The notes: generated by a model from the letters alone, not told the origin. Counted from the first letter of the stretch, positions 8,989-16,798 are shown. The stretch is 64,000 bases of DNA from an uncultured Paracoccus sp. (GCF_947487305.1 NZ_CANKWH010000006.1:124001-188000), one strand, 5' to 3'. Made by a program: numbers and translations.

Positions 8989-9810
8989 TCAATCGACGAA
9001 GGCGCGTTCGACGACGAAACTGGCCGGCTTGTTGTTCGACCCCTCGACCAGCCCGAATTCCTCGAGCGCCTGCTTGGTGTCATGCAGCATGGCCATCGAG
9101 CCGCAGATCATGCCGCGGTCGGTCTCGGGGGTGATCGGCGGCACACCCAGATCCTCGAACAGCTTGCCGCTGCGCATCAGGTCGGTGATCCGGCCGGTCT
9201 GGTGATAGGCCTCGCGCGTCACCGTCGCATAGTGGCGCAGCCGCCCCGCCGCCATCTCGCCGACCAGCGGATCTTCCAGCAGCTCGCGCACCAGGTTCTC
9301 GCCATAGGTCAGCTCTTCGATCTCGCGGCAGGTATGGGTCAGGATCACCTCGTCGAATTTCTCGTAGGTTTCGGGGTCGCGAATCAGCGAGGCGAAGGGC
9401 GCGATGCCGGTGCCGGTCGAGAACATGTAGACCCGCTTGCCCGGCAGAAGGGCGTCATGGACCAGCGTGCCGGTAGGCTTCTTGCGCATCAGCACGGTGT
9501 CGCCTTCGCGGATCTTCTGGAGATGTTCGGTCAGCGGCCCGTCGGGCACCTTGATCGAGTAGAACTCGATCTCTTCGTCCCAGGAGGGGCTGGCGATGGA
9601 ATAGGCGCGATAGACCGGCTTTTCGGCATTGGGCAGGCCGATCATCACGAACTCGCCCGAGCGGAAGCGGAAGCTGGCGGGACGTGTGATGCGGAACCGA
9701 AACAGCCGGTCGGTATAATGCTGCACCTCGGTCACGGTCTCGGCGAAGACACCGGTCGGGATGGGAAAGGCTGCCGGGGTCTCGGTCGCGGTCAGGCTGA
9801 TCTCGGTCAT
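8989..9810 (-). CDS. fpr: Ferredoxin--NADP+ reductase
   Basis: A 273-residue FAD enzyme of the bacterial plant-type reductase family. The FAD-binding motif RAYSIASP and the NADP-binding motif GTGIAPF are in the expected order, and the tail ends in VERAFVD, as in rhodobacterial Fpr proteins. It moves electrons between NADPH and ferredoxin in the cytoplasm. Its gene starts 33 bp after the ferredoxin stop, so the two are co-transcribed. In this island the pair most likely supplies low-potential electrons to the 6-hydroxynicotinate reductase. Confidence 0.92.
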   Translation of the reverse strand: MTEISLTATETPAAFPIPTGVFAETVTEVQHYTDRLFRFRITRPASFRFRSGEFVMIGLPNAEKPVYRAYSIASPSWDEEIEFYSIKVPDGPLTEHLQKIREGDTVLMRKKPTGTLVHDALLPGKRVYMFSTGTGIAPFASLIRDPETYEKFDEVILTHTCREIEELTYGENLVRELLEDPLVGEMAAGRLRHYATVTREAYHQTGRITDLMRSGKLFEDLGVPPITPETDRGMICGSMAMLHDTKQALEEFGLVEGSNNKPASFVVERAFVD

Positions 9811-9843
9811 GTCTTGATCCTCACTTGGTTCTGGTCGCGACCG

Positions 9844-10170
9844 TCAGGCCGGGTTTTCCGAAAGATGCGCGAGCTTGCCCTCGACCTCGGCCCATTTTTC
9901 ATGCTCGGGCATCGGATCGATCTTCTGGGTTATATTGGGCCATTGTCCGGCCAGCCGCGTATTGAGCTGAAGCCAGCTGTCAAGCCCCGCCACCGTGTCG
10001 GGCTTGATCGCGTCCACCGGGCATTCGGGCTCGCAGACGCCGCAGTCGATGCATTCATCGGGATGAATGACCAGCATGTTCTCGCCCTCGTAGAAGCAGT
10101 CCACGGGGCAGACTTCGACACAATCGGTGTATTTGCACAGGATACAACTCTCGGTGACGATGTAGGTCAT
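9844..10170 (-). CDS. fdxA: Ferredoxin, FdxA-like 7Fe type ([3Fe-4S][4Fe-4S])
   Basis: A 108-residue cytoplasmic electron carrier. It has the FdxA pattern: a first cysteine set ending in [11 protein letters not shown], then the complete second motif [12 protein letters not shown], followed by the family's C-terminal extension. It is the first gene of a two-gene operon with its own NADPH reductase. The position of this pair between the enamidase and reductase genes, under the same box, makes it the probable redox partner of the 6-hydroxynicotinate reductase rather than a general housekeeping ferredoxin. Confidence 0.92.
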   Translation of the reverse strand: MTYIVTESCILCKYTDCVEVCPVDCFYEGENMLVIHPDECIDCGVCEPECPVDAIKPDTVAGLDSWLQLNTRLAGQWPNITQKIDPMPEHEKWAEVEGKLAHLSENPA

Positions 10171-10181
10171 GGCGGGGCCTA

Positions 10182-10226
10182 TTGTTAGTATACAAACGAA
10201 AATACGCGAGATGATCCGATTGTCAA
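10182..10226 (-). promoter_or_regulatory. Promoter of the ferredoxin operon with regulatory box D
   Basis: On the minus strand: -35 TTGACA (10221-10226), a 16-bp spacer, -10 TATTTT (10199-10204). Box D (10182-10199; plus-strand TTGTTAGTATACAAACGA) directly follows the -10, over the expected transcription start and 12 bp before the ATG. It is the closest copy to the consensus. Confidence 0.75.
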
Positions 10227-10288
10227 GGACGAAGCCGCGCGCCGATCAAACACGGCTAAATGGCTTATCGAAAAGGATTTCCTGCGCG

Positions 10289-10618
10289 CTATCGGCCTGA
10301 CGCGAAGGTTTCCAGCACGTCATACAGGACCGGCTCGAAGGATTTGCTCAGCGCCGAGAATTCACGATTCCGTTCCCGCATCTCGGGGCTGCGCAGCACG
10401 TTCTGGAAATCCTCGCGGCTGCGCCATTGCGAGTAGCTGGCGATCCGGGTCTGGGCGTCGTTCACATGCAGGCCCGCGCCCAGAAATCCCGGCTGGTGGC
10501 GAAGGAACGTCTCGTAGGCATCCCTGAGCCGCTCGAGCAGGTCGAGAAAGGTGCCGGGGGTGACATCATAGGTGGTGATGACCGTCTGCCGGTCGGGACG
10601 CTCGTCGATGCTCAGCAT
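10289..10618 (-). CDS. Antibiotic biosynthesis monooxygenase (ABM) domain protein
   Basis: A 109-residue protein with the dimeric alpha+beta-barrel (ABM) pattern: a start VITTYDV, a FLRHQPGFLGAGLH segment and the SYSQWRSREDFQNV stretch typical of the fold. Such small proteins act as cofactor-free monooxygenases, isomerases or stress-related enzymes; the exact activity cannot be read from sequence. The start at 10618 follows an AGGAGA site; an upstream in-frame extension is GC-rich non-coding sequence. It is the last gene of the hnr operon, 106 bp after the second Amino_synth gene, and may process an aldehyde intermediate. Confidence 0.75.
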   Translation of the reverse strand: MLSIDERPDRQTVITTYDVTPGTFLDLLERLRDAYETFLRHQPGFLGAGLHVNDAQTRIASYSQWRSREDFQNVLRSPEMRERNREFSALSKSFEPVLYDVLETFASGR

Positions 10619-10724
10619 GTCATTCTCCTGTGATCGCATGGGGTCCGGCGCTGCCGGATAGACACGGAGGGGCGGCCCCGCCGCCGCAGGGGAGCGCGGG
10701 TGGGGCCGTCCGTTGGGGTCGCGT

Positions 10725-11309
10725 TCAGCGCAGCCCGTCTTCGCCCTTGGCCTCGCCATGGGTCAGGCCGCCCACGCGGGGCAGCGGCCTGCCGCTGTCG
10801 CTCACCGCCACGGCCACGACGATCTCGTTGGCGCGGGGGGCGTCGTTCAGTCGAATTTCCACCCCGTCGAAATGGCTGCGGACATAGGCCGCATCCTTGT
10901 GCCCCAGCGGGATATCCAGATCCTGGCCCAGCCCGCCGCGCTTCTTGGACGAGGGCACAAGTGCCGCGCCCTTTTCAACCGCCTGCCGCAGCGGGGCGCC
11001 CATCTTGGGGTGCAAGAGGGCGGCGGCATGTTCCAGCTCGCCATTCTCGCCGACCATCGCCGCCTTGCCATAGCTTTCGGCCTGGCCCGGTTCGATCCCC
11101 AGCGCGGCGACGCATTTCGCGCCCAGAAGCCCGCCCAGTTCGGCGCCGATCTCGATCAGCGGCGTCAGGTCCTCGACATAGCGCCCGGCGAAGGGATTGG
11201 CGATGACGGCGGCGGCGACCGCCTTGCGGGTCGGCGGCACGATGGCTCGGCCAGCCTCCTGATGGGTCTCCTCGACCCAGGTGCAGATCTTCCTGATCTC
11301 GGCGCTCAT
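10725..11309 (-). CDS. Amino_synth (DUF1185) family protein, second paralog
   Basis: A 194-residue protein of the 'amino acid synthesis family' (PF06684), whose biochemical role is poorly known. It shares NPFAGRY, YGKA, GELEH, YVRSHFD, NDAPRA and a C-terminal KGEDGL with the gene directly upstream, so the two arose by duplication and may form a hetero-oligomer. Its ATG overlaps the upstream stop (ATGA), indicating translational coupling. Placed after the reductase gene, it probably acts on a product of ring reduction or opening, for example a decarboxylation or isomerisation of 2-formylglutarate. That role is inferred from context only. Confidence 0.8.
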   Translation of the reverse strand: MSAEIRKICTWVEETHQEAGRAIVPPTRKAVAAAVIANPFAGRYVEDLTPLIEIGAELGGLLGAKCVAALGIEPGQAESYGKAAMVGENGELEHAAALLHPKMGAPLRQAVEKGAALVPSSKKRGGLGQDLDIPLGHKDAAYVRSHFDGVEIRLNDAPRANEIVVAVAVSDSGRPLPRVGGLTHGEAKGEDGLR

Positions 11310-11887
11310 TTCAGCCCGTCCTCGCCCTTGATGTCCCAGGCTTCCAGCCCGCCCGAGCGGGAATGGATGCGCGGGCCGGTGGTCATCACCAGCGCGAACA
11401 GCAGTTCGTCGGCGCGGGGCGCATCGTTGATCCCGACCTCCATCGAGTCGAAATGGCTGCGCACATAGCTGGCATTGATATGGGTGATCGGCACGTCGAT
11501 CCGCGCGCCGGTGCCGCCGACCTTCTTGGCCGAGGGCACGATCGCCTTGGTGCCGCCGATGGCCTCGCGCATGGCATAGCCGCCGGGCGCGTGCCACAGC
11601 GCGCCATGTTCCAGCTCGCCCGCCGAGCCAACCAGCGAGGCCTTGCCATAGCCCTCGATCCTGTCGGCGCCGCCAAGCGCCTCGACCAGCTTGGTGGCCA
11701 GATCGACGCCGAGCGGCTTCAGATCCTCCATGAAGCTCTGGATATCGGGCTCGTAGCGGCCGGCGAAGGGATTGCGGATCACCGCGAAGGCCGCGCCGCG
11801 CAGATGCGGCGTCTCGGCTGCGGGGCCGCCCTCGTGGAAGATCTCTTCGACCACCAGCACTTGCTTGCGCAGATCAACCCTGGACAT
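11306..11887 (-). CDS. Amino_synth (DUF1185) family protein, first paralog
   Basis: A 193-residue protein of the same family as the gene immediately downstream, starting with SRVDLRKQVLVVEEIFHEGG. It lacks a signal peptide or membrane segment and should be cytoplasmic. Its start overlaps the end of the UPF0280 gene by 14 bp, and its stop overlaps the next start by 4 bp, so the reductase-to-Amino_synth genes form one tightly coupled unit. Family members are found in catabolic clusters, but no reaction is established that I can name. A paired, two-subunit enzyme is the simplest reading. Confidence 0.8.
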   Translation of the reverse strand: MSRVDLRKQVLVVEEIFHEGGPAAETPHLRGAAFAVIRNPFAGRYEPDIQSFMEDLKPLGVDLATKLVEALGGADRIEGYGKASLVGSAGELEHGALWHAPGGYAMREAIGGTKAIVPSAKKVGGTGARIDVPITHINASYVRSHFDSMEVGINDAPRADELLFALVMTTGPRIHSRSGGLEAWDIKGEDGLK

Positions 11888-12758
11888 ATCTCACCTCTCT
11901 CTCGTGAATTTCCGACTGGAACGGGCGCCCGACCAGCCATTCCTCGCCGCGCAGGAACAGGGCGGCGGCGGCGATCAGCCCCTTGCCGACCATTGCGCGC
12001 GCCCGCGCGGCACCGGCGGACAGGGCGTCATCGATCTCGGATGAAAACAGCCGGCCGACGCCGGTGACGACCGGGCGGTCGCCAAGGTCAGTGTCGGGCT
12101 GCAATGCGCTGGCCGGGGTGCGGCGGATCTCGGGATGGCCGGGCAGATCGACGGCATTGGCGATCAGGGTCGCGGCCACATCCGCCGCAGCGGCGCTGCG
12201 GGCCAGCACGGTCACGCTGTCGGCAATGCCGAAGGAAAGGCTGCGCCCGCCGCTGCCACTTGTGGCGATGCCGCCGATTCCGTCCCCGCCGTGAATCCGG
12301 ATGCGGCCCAGATCGGTGCCGTCGGTTCCGGCCATGGCGCTGGTATAGTCGGCCTCGTTCGCCAGATGCAGGGCGATATCGCCGCCATTGTTCACATAGG
12401 CCCGATGCAGCGGCTCGGCGGCGAGCATCGCGGCCAGGATCTCGTCGGCGACGGCACCGGCGACAGCGGCCATGCGGGTGACGAAGATCGCGCCCGAATG
12501 GGGCAGGGCTGCCCGGTGCATCCGGCGCGCGACCGGGCCACGGGGCTCGGGCGCATCCGGCAGAAGCTCGGCACGCAGCAGCGGCAGTTCGGCCACCAGT
12601 TCCTCGAGCAGCCCGTCAAAGCGCCGCACCGCCGCCGCGAAGGCCCGGTCGCGGTCGCCGCCCGGGGCGGCATCGGCCCCGATGATCAGGTCGATGGGGC
12701 CATGCTGAAGATGCAGCCGGCTGCCATCCCCGAGACGCGCTGCCACCGCGCCGGTCAT
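11874..12758 (-). CDS. UPF0280 family protein, ApbE-related (possible flavin transferase)
   Basis: A 294-residue protein of the UPF0280 family, distantly related to ApbE FAD:protein FMN transferases. Recognisable stretches are MAAVAGAVADEI near residue 96, YVNNGGDIALHL near 121, and IATSGSGGRSLSFGIADS near 164, which corresponds to the Thr/Ser-Gly segment of ApbE. The start overlaps the reductase stop (ATGA). Direct coupling to the 6-hydroxynicotinate reductase suggests a maturation role, possibly covalent flavin attachment to that enzyme. The family has no proven function that I can cite, so this is inference from fold and position. Confidence 0.8.
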   Translation of the reverse strand: MTGAVAARLGDGSRLHLQHGPIDLIIGADAAPGGDRDRAFAAAVRRFDGLLEELVAELPLLRAELLPDAPEPRGPVARRMHRAALPHSGAIFVTRMAAVAGAVADEILAAMLAAEPLHRAYVNNGGDIALHLANEADYTSAMAGTDGTDLGRIRIHGGDGIGGIATSGSGGRSLSFGIADSVTVLARSAAAADVAATLIANAVDLPGHPEIRRTPASALQPDTDLGDRPVVTGVGRLFSSEIDDALSAGAARARAMVGKGLIAAAALFLRGEEWLVGRPFQSEIHEREVRYVQG

Positions 12759-14251
12759 GCGGGACGGTCCGCTTTCCAGCGATAGTTGCTGCGCGCGGTC
12801 GGATCGCCATCGGGATCGATCGGCTCGACCCGGCGCACCTCGCGCGGCATGGCTTCGGCCAGCGTGCGGACGTGATCCATATGCCCGCCAAGCGCGGCGT
12901 AATCCGCCAGCCGCATGGTGAACTCGATCGGGGCCACGAGCGCGGGGGTGGGGACATAGCCGAAGGAATTGGTCGGCATGTTCAGCACATCGGCCATGAC
13001 GGTGATGCCGCCGCCGGGCCAGACATAGGCATCGGCACCGCCGCAAGTGACATGGGTCAGCGAGTCCTTGACCGAATTGGTCAGCCCGACCGGCCGCTTG
13101 GTCACACCGGCGCGCAGACTGCCGCCGGCCCCGCCCATGAACAGCACCGAACAGATCGAGGGTTCGCAATTCTCGGCAATGGCCAGCACCGAAGCCCTCA
13201 GGTCCTCGGGCATCTCGGTGGCGACCGGCTTCAGGGTCTCGTCCAGTTCGAAATAGGCATATTGCTCGCCCGTGGTCGAGACCATCAGCAACCGCAGTCC
13301 CTGCCAGGCCACCTCGGGATCGGGCTCGCGCAGGATCGACAGCGGGTCCTCGATATTGGTGCCGCCCCAGCCGGTGCCGGGATCGGCCACCTGGAAATAG
13401 CGCCCCGGAGTCGAGCGGCGGCCGTTCACCCGGATGCCGCTTGGCGGCACGTTCAGAAGCTTGCCGGCCTGATGTTCGGACAGGACGCCGGTGATGTGGT
13501 CATCCACGACCACCACCTCGTCGACATGCTGGGCCCAATCCGAGGCGAACATGCCGATGGTGGCCGAGCCGCAGCCGACGCGCATCAGATGCTCCTCGAC
13601 CCCGTTCACGATCGGCGCCTTGCCGGCCTGCACCACCACGGTCGCACCCTCGTCGATGGTCATTTCGACGGCCTCGCGGTTGCACAGCCGCAAGAGCGCG
13701 TCACAGGTGATCCGGCCCTCTTTCTTGCTGCCCCCGGTCAGATGCTCGACGCCGCCGAGCGACAGCATCTTCGAGCCATATTCGCTGGTCATCACATGGC
13801 CGATCGGCTCGCCATCGACGCGCACGATGGCGCGTTCATGGCCGAGGAAGCGGTCGGTGTCGATCTTCACCTTAACGCCGCAATAGCTGAAGATACCCTC
13901 GGTCACGACCGTCACCATGTCGACCCCGTCCACGTCCTGACTGACGATGAAGGGGGCGGGCTTGTAATCGGGATAGGTGGTGCCGGCACCGACCGCGGTG
14001 ATGAAGGGTCGCTTGCCCTGCACCAGATCGCCGTCCCAGTCATTGCCATCGGTATCGCGCAGGAAAGGCACCGCCTTGACGCCCTTGTCGATGGCATTCT
14101 CGATGATGGTCAGCGGGTCGAGGCGAACCAGATTGCCGTCGTGATTGGCATAGCGGTCACAGGCGCCCGAGCGACCCTCGGCGATATAGCACAAGACCGG
14201 GCAGGCGTCGCAGCGGATCTTTTCGGGCTTTGCGGTGGTAGCCTCTGACAT
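12755..14251 (-). CDS. hnr: 6-Hydroxynicotinate reductase (ferredoxin-dependent)
   Basis: A 498-residue enzyme expected to reduce 6-hydroxynicotinate to 1,4,5,6-tetrahydro-6-oxonicotinate. The N-terminus carries a cluster motif C14-x2-C17-x3-C21-x9-C31; further cysteines (C124, C183, C190, C227, C362, C367, C403) could bind other centres. The sequence fits the Hnr family described from Eubacterium barkeri nicotinate fermentation. The Asp-His-Ile-Thr-Gly stretch at 251-255 resembles the core of flavinylation motifs. The start at 14251 was preferred over 14305 because a purine-rich site lies just before it. It leads a five-gene operon and shares its regulatory box with the ferredoxin, reductase and enamidase units. 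Confidence 0.85.
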   Translation of the reverse strand: MSEATTAKPEKIRCDACPVLCYIAEGRSGACDRYANHDGNLVRLDPLTIIENAIDKGVKAVPFLRDTDGNDWDGDLVQGKRPFITAVGAGTTYPDYKPAPFIVSQDVDGVDMVTVVTEGIFSYCGVKVKIDTDRFLGHERAIVRVDGEPIGHVMTSEYGSKMLSLGGVEHLTGGSKKEGRITCDALLRLCNREAVEMTIDEGATVVVQAGKAPIVNGVEEHLMRVGCGSATIGMFASDWAQHVDEVVVVDDHITGVLSEHQAGKLLNVPPSGIRVNGRRSTPGRYFQVADPGTGWGGTNIEDPLSILREPDPEVAWQGLRLLMVSTTGEQYAYFELDETLKPVATEMPEDLRASVLAIAENCEPSICSVLFMGGAGGSLRAGVTKRPVGLTNSVKDSLTHVTCGGADAYVWPGGGITVMADVLNMPTNSFGYVPTPALVAPIEFTMRLADYAALGGHMDHVRTLAEAMPREVRRVEPIDPDGDPTARSNYRWKADRPA

Positions 14252-14465
14252 TTCCCTACTCCTTGATGTGCGGCCGGGCGGTTCCCTGCGGCTGCGATCA
14301 GACAATTCGGACGGGTTTCACGGGCCGGTGATCCCGTCTGATACAGCAAAGCCCATGCGGGCGATCCGATGCAGCGGTGCCGTCCCGCCCCCACCCGGCG
14401 GCGGCGCGCGGACCGGCCTGCGGATGCATCGACCTGGCGCAGAACTCTTGTGGCCCTCGATCATT

Positions 14466-14508
14466 TCGTTGGTATACAAACGATATTTCGAGTCGCGGGC
14501 CCTGTCAA
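14466..14508 (-). promoter_or_regulatory. Promoter of the hnr operon with regulatory box E
   Basis: Minus strand: -35 TTGACA (14503-14508), a 17-bp spacer, -10 TATCGT (14480-14485). Box E (14466-14483, TCGTTGGTATACAAACGA) overlaps the last four bases of the -10 and extends over the start site. It is nearly a perfect palindrome around GTATAC. Confidence 0.75.
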
Positions 14509-14704
14509 GATTTCTTTGACCACCCGCGCCCCAGATCCGGCCCGATTTTCACAGATCGCCCCCGTCCGCGATGCGGCGGGGCTTTGCGATCATTCCTCAG
14601 GCGCAAGGCCCTGCTTTGCAGAAATTTCATCTGGTACGCGGTTCTGTGACGCAAAGATCCCGGAGCGACGCAATTCCGTCGTCTGCGGTCCTGTCGAAAG
14701 AGGC

Positions 14705-14740
14705 TTGATCTGATCAGCGATTATGTTAGCATACAAATGA
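14705..14740 (+). promoter_or_regulatory. Promoter of the symporter operon with regulatory box F
   Basis: Plus strand: -35 TTGATC (14705-14710), a 16-bp spacer, -10 TAGCAT (14727-14732). Box F (14723-14740, ATGTTAGCATACAAATGA) covers the -10. The -35, spacer length and -10 are identical to those of the enamidase promoter, which supports both calls. Confidence 0.72.
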
Positions 14741-14960
14741 TATTCAGACGAGGAGGAGCTGTCTGATTCATGTCGTATCGGCGTGGCGCATCGATTTCAC
14801 CATCGGTGATCCGGGCCGGGCGGTCGGAACGATCCGCGTAACAGCTGTTCCGGACTCATCACCTGATCCAGCCATACGGGCCACCGTCGCCACGCCGTCA
14901 GCCGCAGGGCATCCGGGCGCATTCGCATGGCTGGACTGCCATCTACGGAGGAGGAATTCC

Positions 14961-15146
14961 ATGTCCCGCAAGACAGCATTGAAATTGATCGGCGTCGTCA
15001 TCGTCGCCTGCTATCTGGTTCCCTATGCCGTTCTCGGATCGGTCGCGTCCTGGCAGGGCGCCTTCCTGTTCTGGTGCCTCGCCGGCCTTGCCGTCATCGT
15101 CCTGAACGCCGTCGCCACCGCCGGCTTCAAGGGGGCCGGGAAATGA
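14961..15146 (+). CDS. Small two-helix membrane protein, partner of the sodium:solute symporter
   Basis: A 61-residue protein, almost all of it in two hydrophobic segments (about residues 8-28 and 32-54), ending in a basic tail. It starts after a GGAGGAGGAA ribosome binding site and its stop overlaps the symporter ATG (ATGA). Short membrane proteins of this kind (DUF997/YhdT-like or DUF3311-like) often precede sodium:solute symporters and probably act as accessory subunits; I do not assign it to a specific family. The strong ribosome binding site and coupling argue that it is real. Confidence 0.8.
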   Translation: MSRKTALKLIGVVIVACYLVPYAVLGSVASWQGAFLFWCLAGLAVIVLNAVATAGFKGAGK

Positions 15147-16636
15147 GCGTCACCCTGGTCGTCACCGGCATCGCCATCTATATCGCCCTGTCGCTGGCCG
15201 TGGCCTGGCTGTCGCGGGCCGGGCCGTCGTCCAGCATGGCGGACTATTTCCTCGGCGACCGTTCGATGGGCGGCGTGGTCTCGGCCCTGTCCTATTCCGC
15301 CACCACCTATTCCGCCTTCATGATGGTCGGCCTTGCCGGTCTGACCTATCGCGGCGGGGTCGGGGCGCTGGGGTTCGAGATCGTCTATTTCGCCGGGGTC
15401 TCTCTGGTCGCGGTCTTCGGGCCACGTTTCTGGGCCGTCGGCGCGAGATACGGCTATGTCACCCCCTACGAAATGCTTGGCCATCGCTACAACAGCCGCT
15501 GGGTCGCGGTTGCGGCGGGGCTGGTGGGGCTGGTTTTCCTGATCCCCTATTCGGCGGTGCAGCTTGCGGGCGTCGGATATCTGCTGTCGGGCATGACCGG
15601 CGGCGGCATCTCCTTCGGCCTCGGCATCGTCATCGCCACGATTCTGGCCATCGTCTTTTCCTATATCGCCGGCATCCGCTCGGTCATGTGGACCGACAGC
15701 CTTCAGGCGCTGATGATGATCATCGCCTCGGTCATGGTCGCGGCGCTTGTCGTCTATGAACTCGGCGGCTTCACCACGCTGTTTGCCACGATTGCCGAAC
15801 GCAAGCCCGAGATGTTGCAGGTGCCCGGACCGGGCCTCTTCAGCTTCACCACCTTCCTTGGCCTGACCATCCCCTGGTTCTTCTTCGCCATCTCCAACCC
15901 GCAGGTCAGTCAGCGTCTCTACATGCCGGCCTCGCTGGCGGCGCTGCGCAAGATGCTGCTGATCTTCCTCTGCTTCGGCCTGATCTACACCATCGTCGCC
16001 GTGGTCTGGGGCTTCTCGGCCTTCATCGCCTTCCCCGATCTGGAGAATCCCGACCTCGCCACCTCGGTGCTGCTGTCGTCGGATTTCGTGCCGCCGGTGC
16101 TGGGGGTGATCGTGATGATCGGCATTCTTGCCGCCGCCGTCTCGACCATCGATTCGATCCTGCTGACGCTCTCCTCGGTCTTCGCCCGCGATGTCTACGG
16201 CAATGTCACCGGTGATTCCGACGACCACCGCCAGCTGCTGATCGGCAAGCTGGTCATCCCGGTCATCTCGCTGATGGCGCTGGGGTTCGCGGCGATGGAG
16301 TTCAGCATGATCGCCGTCCTGTCGGTCGCGGCCTCGGTCGGTCTGGTCGTGGTGGTTCCCGCCACCATCGCCGCCTTCTTCTGGCGTCGGGGCACGGCGG
16401 CGGGGGCGCTGGCGTCGATCATCGGCGGCGTCGGCTTCGTCATCGCCATGTATCTGACCGGCAACAAGCTGTTCGGGCTGAATGCCGGCATCCTTGGCCT
16501 GCCGGTCTCGGCGGTGCTCTTTTGCATCGTCAGCCTGATGACCAAGCCGGATCTGGCACGCGCCGACGAATTCATGCGCGAGGCGGATGCCGTGCTGGAC
16601 AGCGCAGGGGTCGAGGTTCCGGCCACGACGCAGTGA
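15143..16636 (+). CDS. Sodium:solute symporter (SSS family)
   Basis: A 497-residue transporter with about 13 membrane helices. Family features include DYFLGDRSMGG near residue 36, the SATTYSAFMMVGLAG segment near residue 54 that corresponds to the sodium-site helix, and an AAVSTIDSILLTLSS segment near residue 335. It probably takes up a small organic acid together with sodium. It is coupled by ATGA overlap to the 61-residue membrane protein and carries the island box in its promoter, so it belongs to the same regulon as the nicotinate genes. It may carry nicotinate itself, giving the island two different uptake systems; the cargo is inferred. Confidence 0.88.
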   Translation: MSVTLVVTGIAIYIALSLAVAWLSRAGPSSSMADYFLGDRSMGGVVSALSYSATTYSAFMMVGLAGLTYRGGVGALGFEIVYFAGVSLVAVFGPRFWAVGARYGYVTPYEMLGHRYNSRWVAVAAGLVGLVFLIPYSAVQLAGVGYLLSGMTGGGISFGLGIVIATILAIVFSYIAGIRSVMWTDSLQALMMIIASVMVAALVVYELGGFTTLFATIAERKPEMLQVPGPGLFSFTTFLGLTIPWFFFAISNPQVSQRLYMPASLAALRKMLLIFLCFGLIYTIVAVVWGFSAFIAFPDLENPDLATSVLLSSDFVPPVLGVIVMIGILAAAVSTIDSILLTLSSVFARDVYGNVTGDSDDHRQLLIGKLVIPVISLMALGFAAMEFSMIAVLSVAASVGLVVVVPATIAAFFWRRGTAAGALASIIGGVGFVIAMYLTGNKLFGLNAGILGLPVSAVLFCIVSLMTKPDLARADEFMREADAVLDSAGVEVPATTQ

Positions 16637-16657
16637 ACCGACATGACAGGACGGACG

Positions 16658-16684
16658 GGGGCGCGGCAGGACGGTCCGCGCCCC
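16658..16684 (+). terminator. GC-rich hairpin after the symporter gene
   Basis: A perfect 9-bp stem (GGGGCGCGG at 16658-16666 and CCGCGCCCC at 16676-16684) starts 22 bp after the symporter stop. There is no run of T behind it, so it may terminate only partly or protect the 3' end of the message. Confidence 0.5.
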
Positions 16685-16754
16685 TCGCCAATTCTGCGCA
16701 AGGCTGTCGCCGCGTCAGGGCCGGTGCCTCCGCTATAGGCAGAGCGCGCCGAGT

Positions 16755-16772
16755 CGATTAGTCTGCAAATGA
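16755..16772 (+). promoter_or_regulatory. Island regulatory box G at the MarR gene (autoregulation)
   Basis: CGATTAGTCTGCAAATGA matches the shared consensus in 12 of 18 positions. It covers an in-frame ATG at 16769. A -10-like TATAGG lies just upstream at 16733-16738. Its presence at the regulator's own gene is the usual sign of MarR self-repression. Confidence 0.6.
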
Positions 16773-16798
16773 ATTGGAACAGACGGAATGTGAGTTTG

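Larger units (their letters stand above)
14252..14960. other. 709-bp divergent control region between hnr and the symporter operon
   Basis: This region separates the minus-strand hnr operon from the plus-strand symporter operon. It holds two outward-facing promoters, each with one island box (E for hnr, F for the symporter). The leaders from promoter to first gene are long, about 210-220 bp on each side. No further gene is supported; a 77-codon minus-strand open frame at 14768-15001 has no ribosome binding site or recognisable content. Confidence 0.7.

Noticed and set aside
14768..15001. A 77-codon minus-strand frame within the hnr/symporter control region
   Set aside because: No ribosome binding site and no family pattern; it overlaps the start of the well-supported 61-residue membrane protein on the plus strand.
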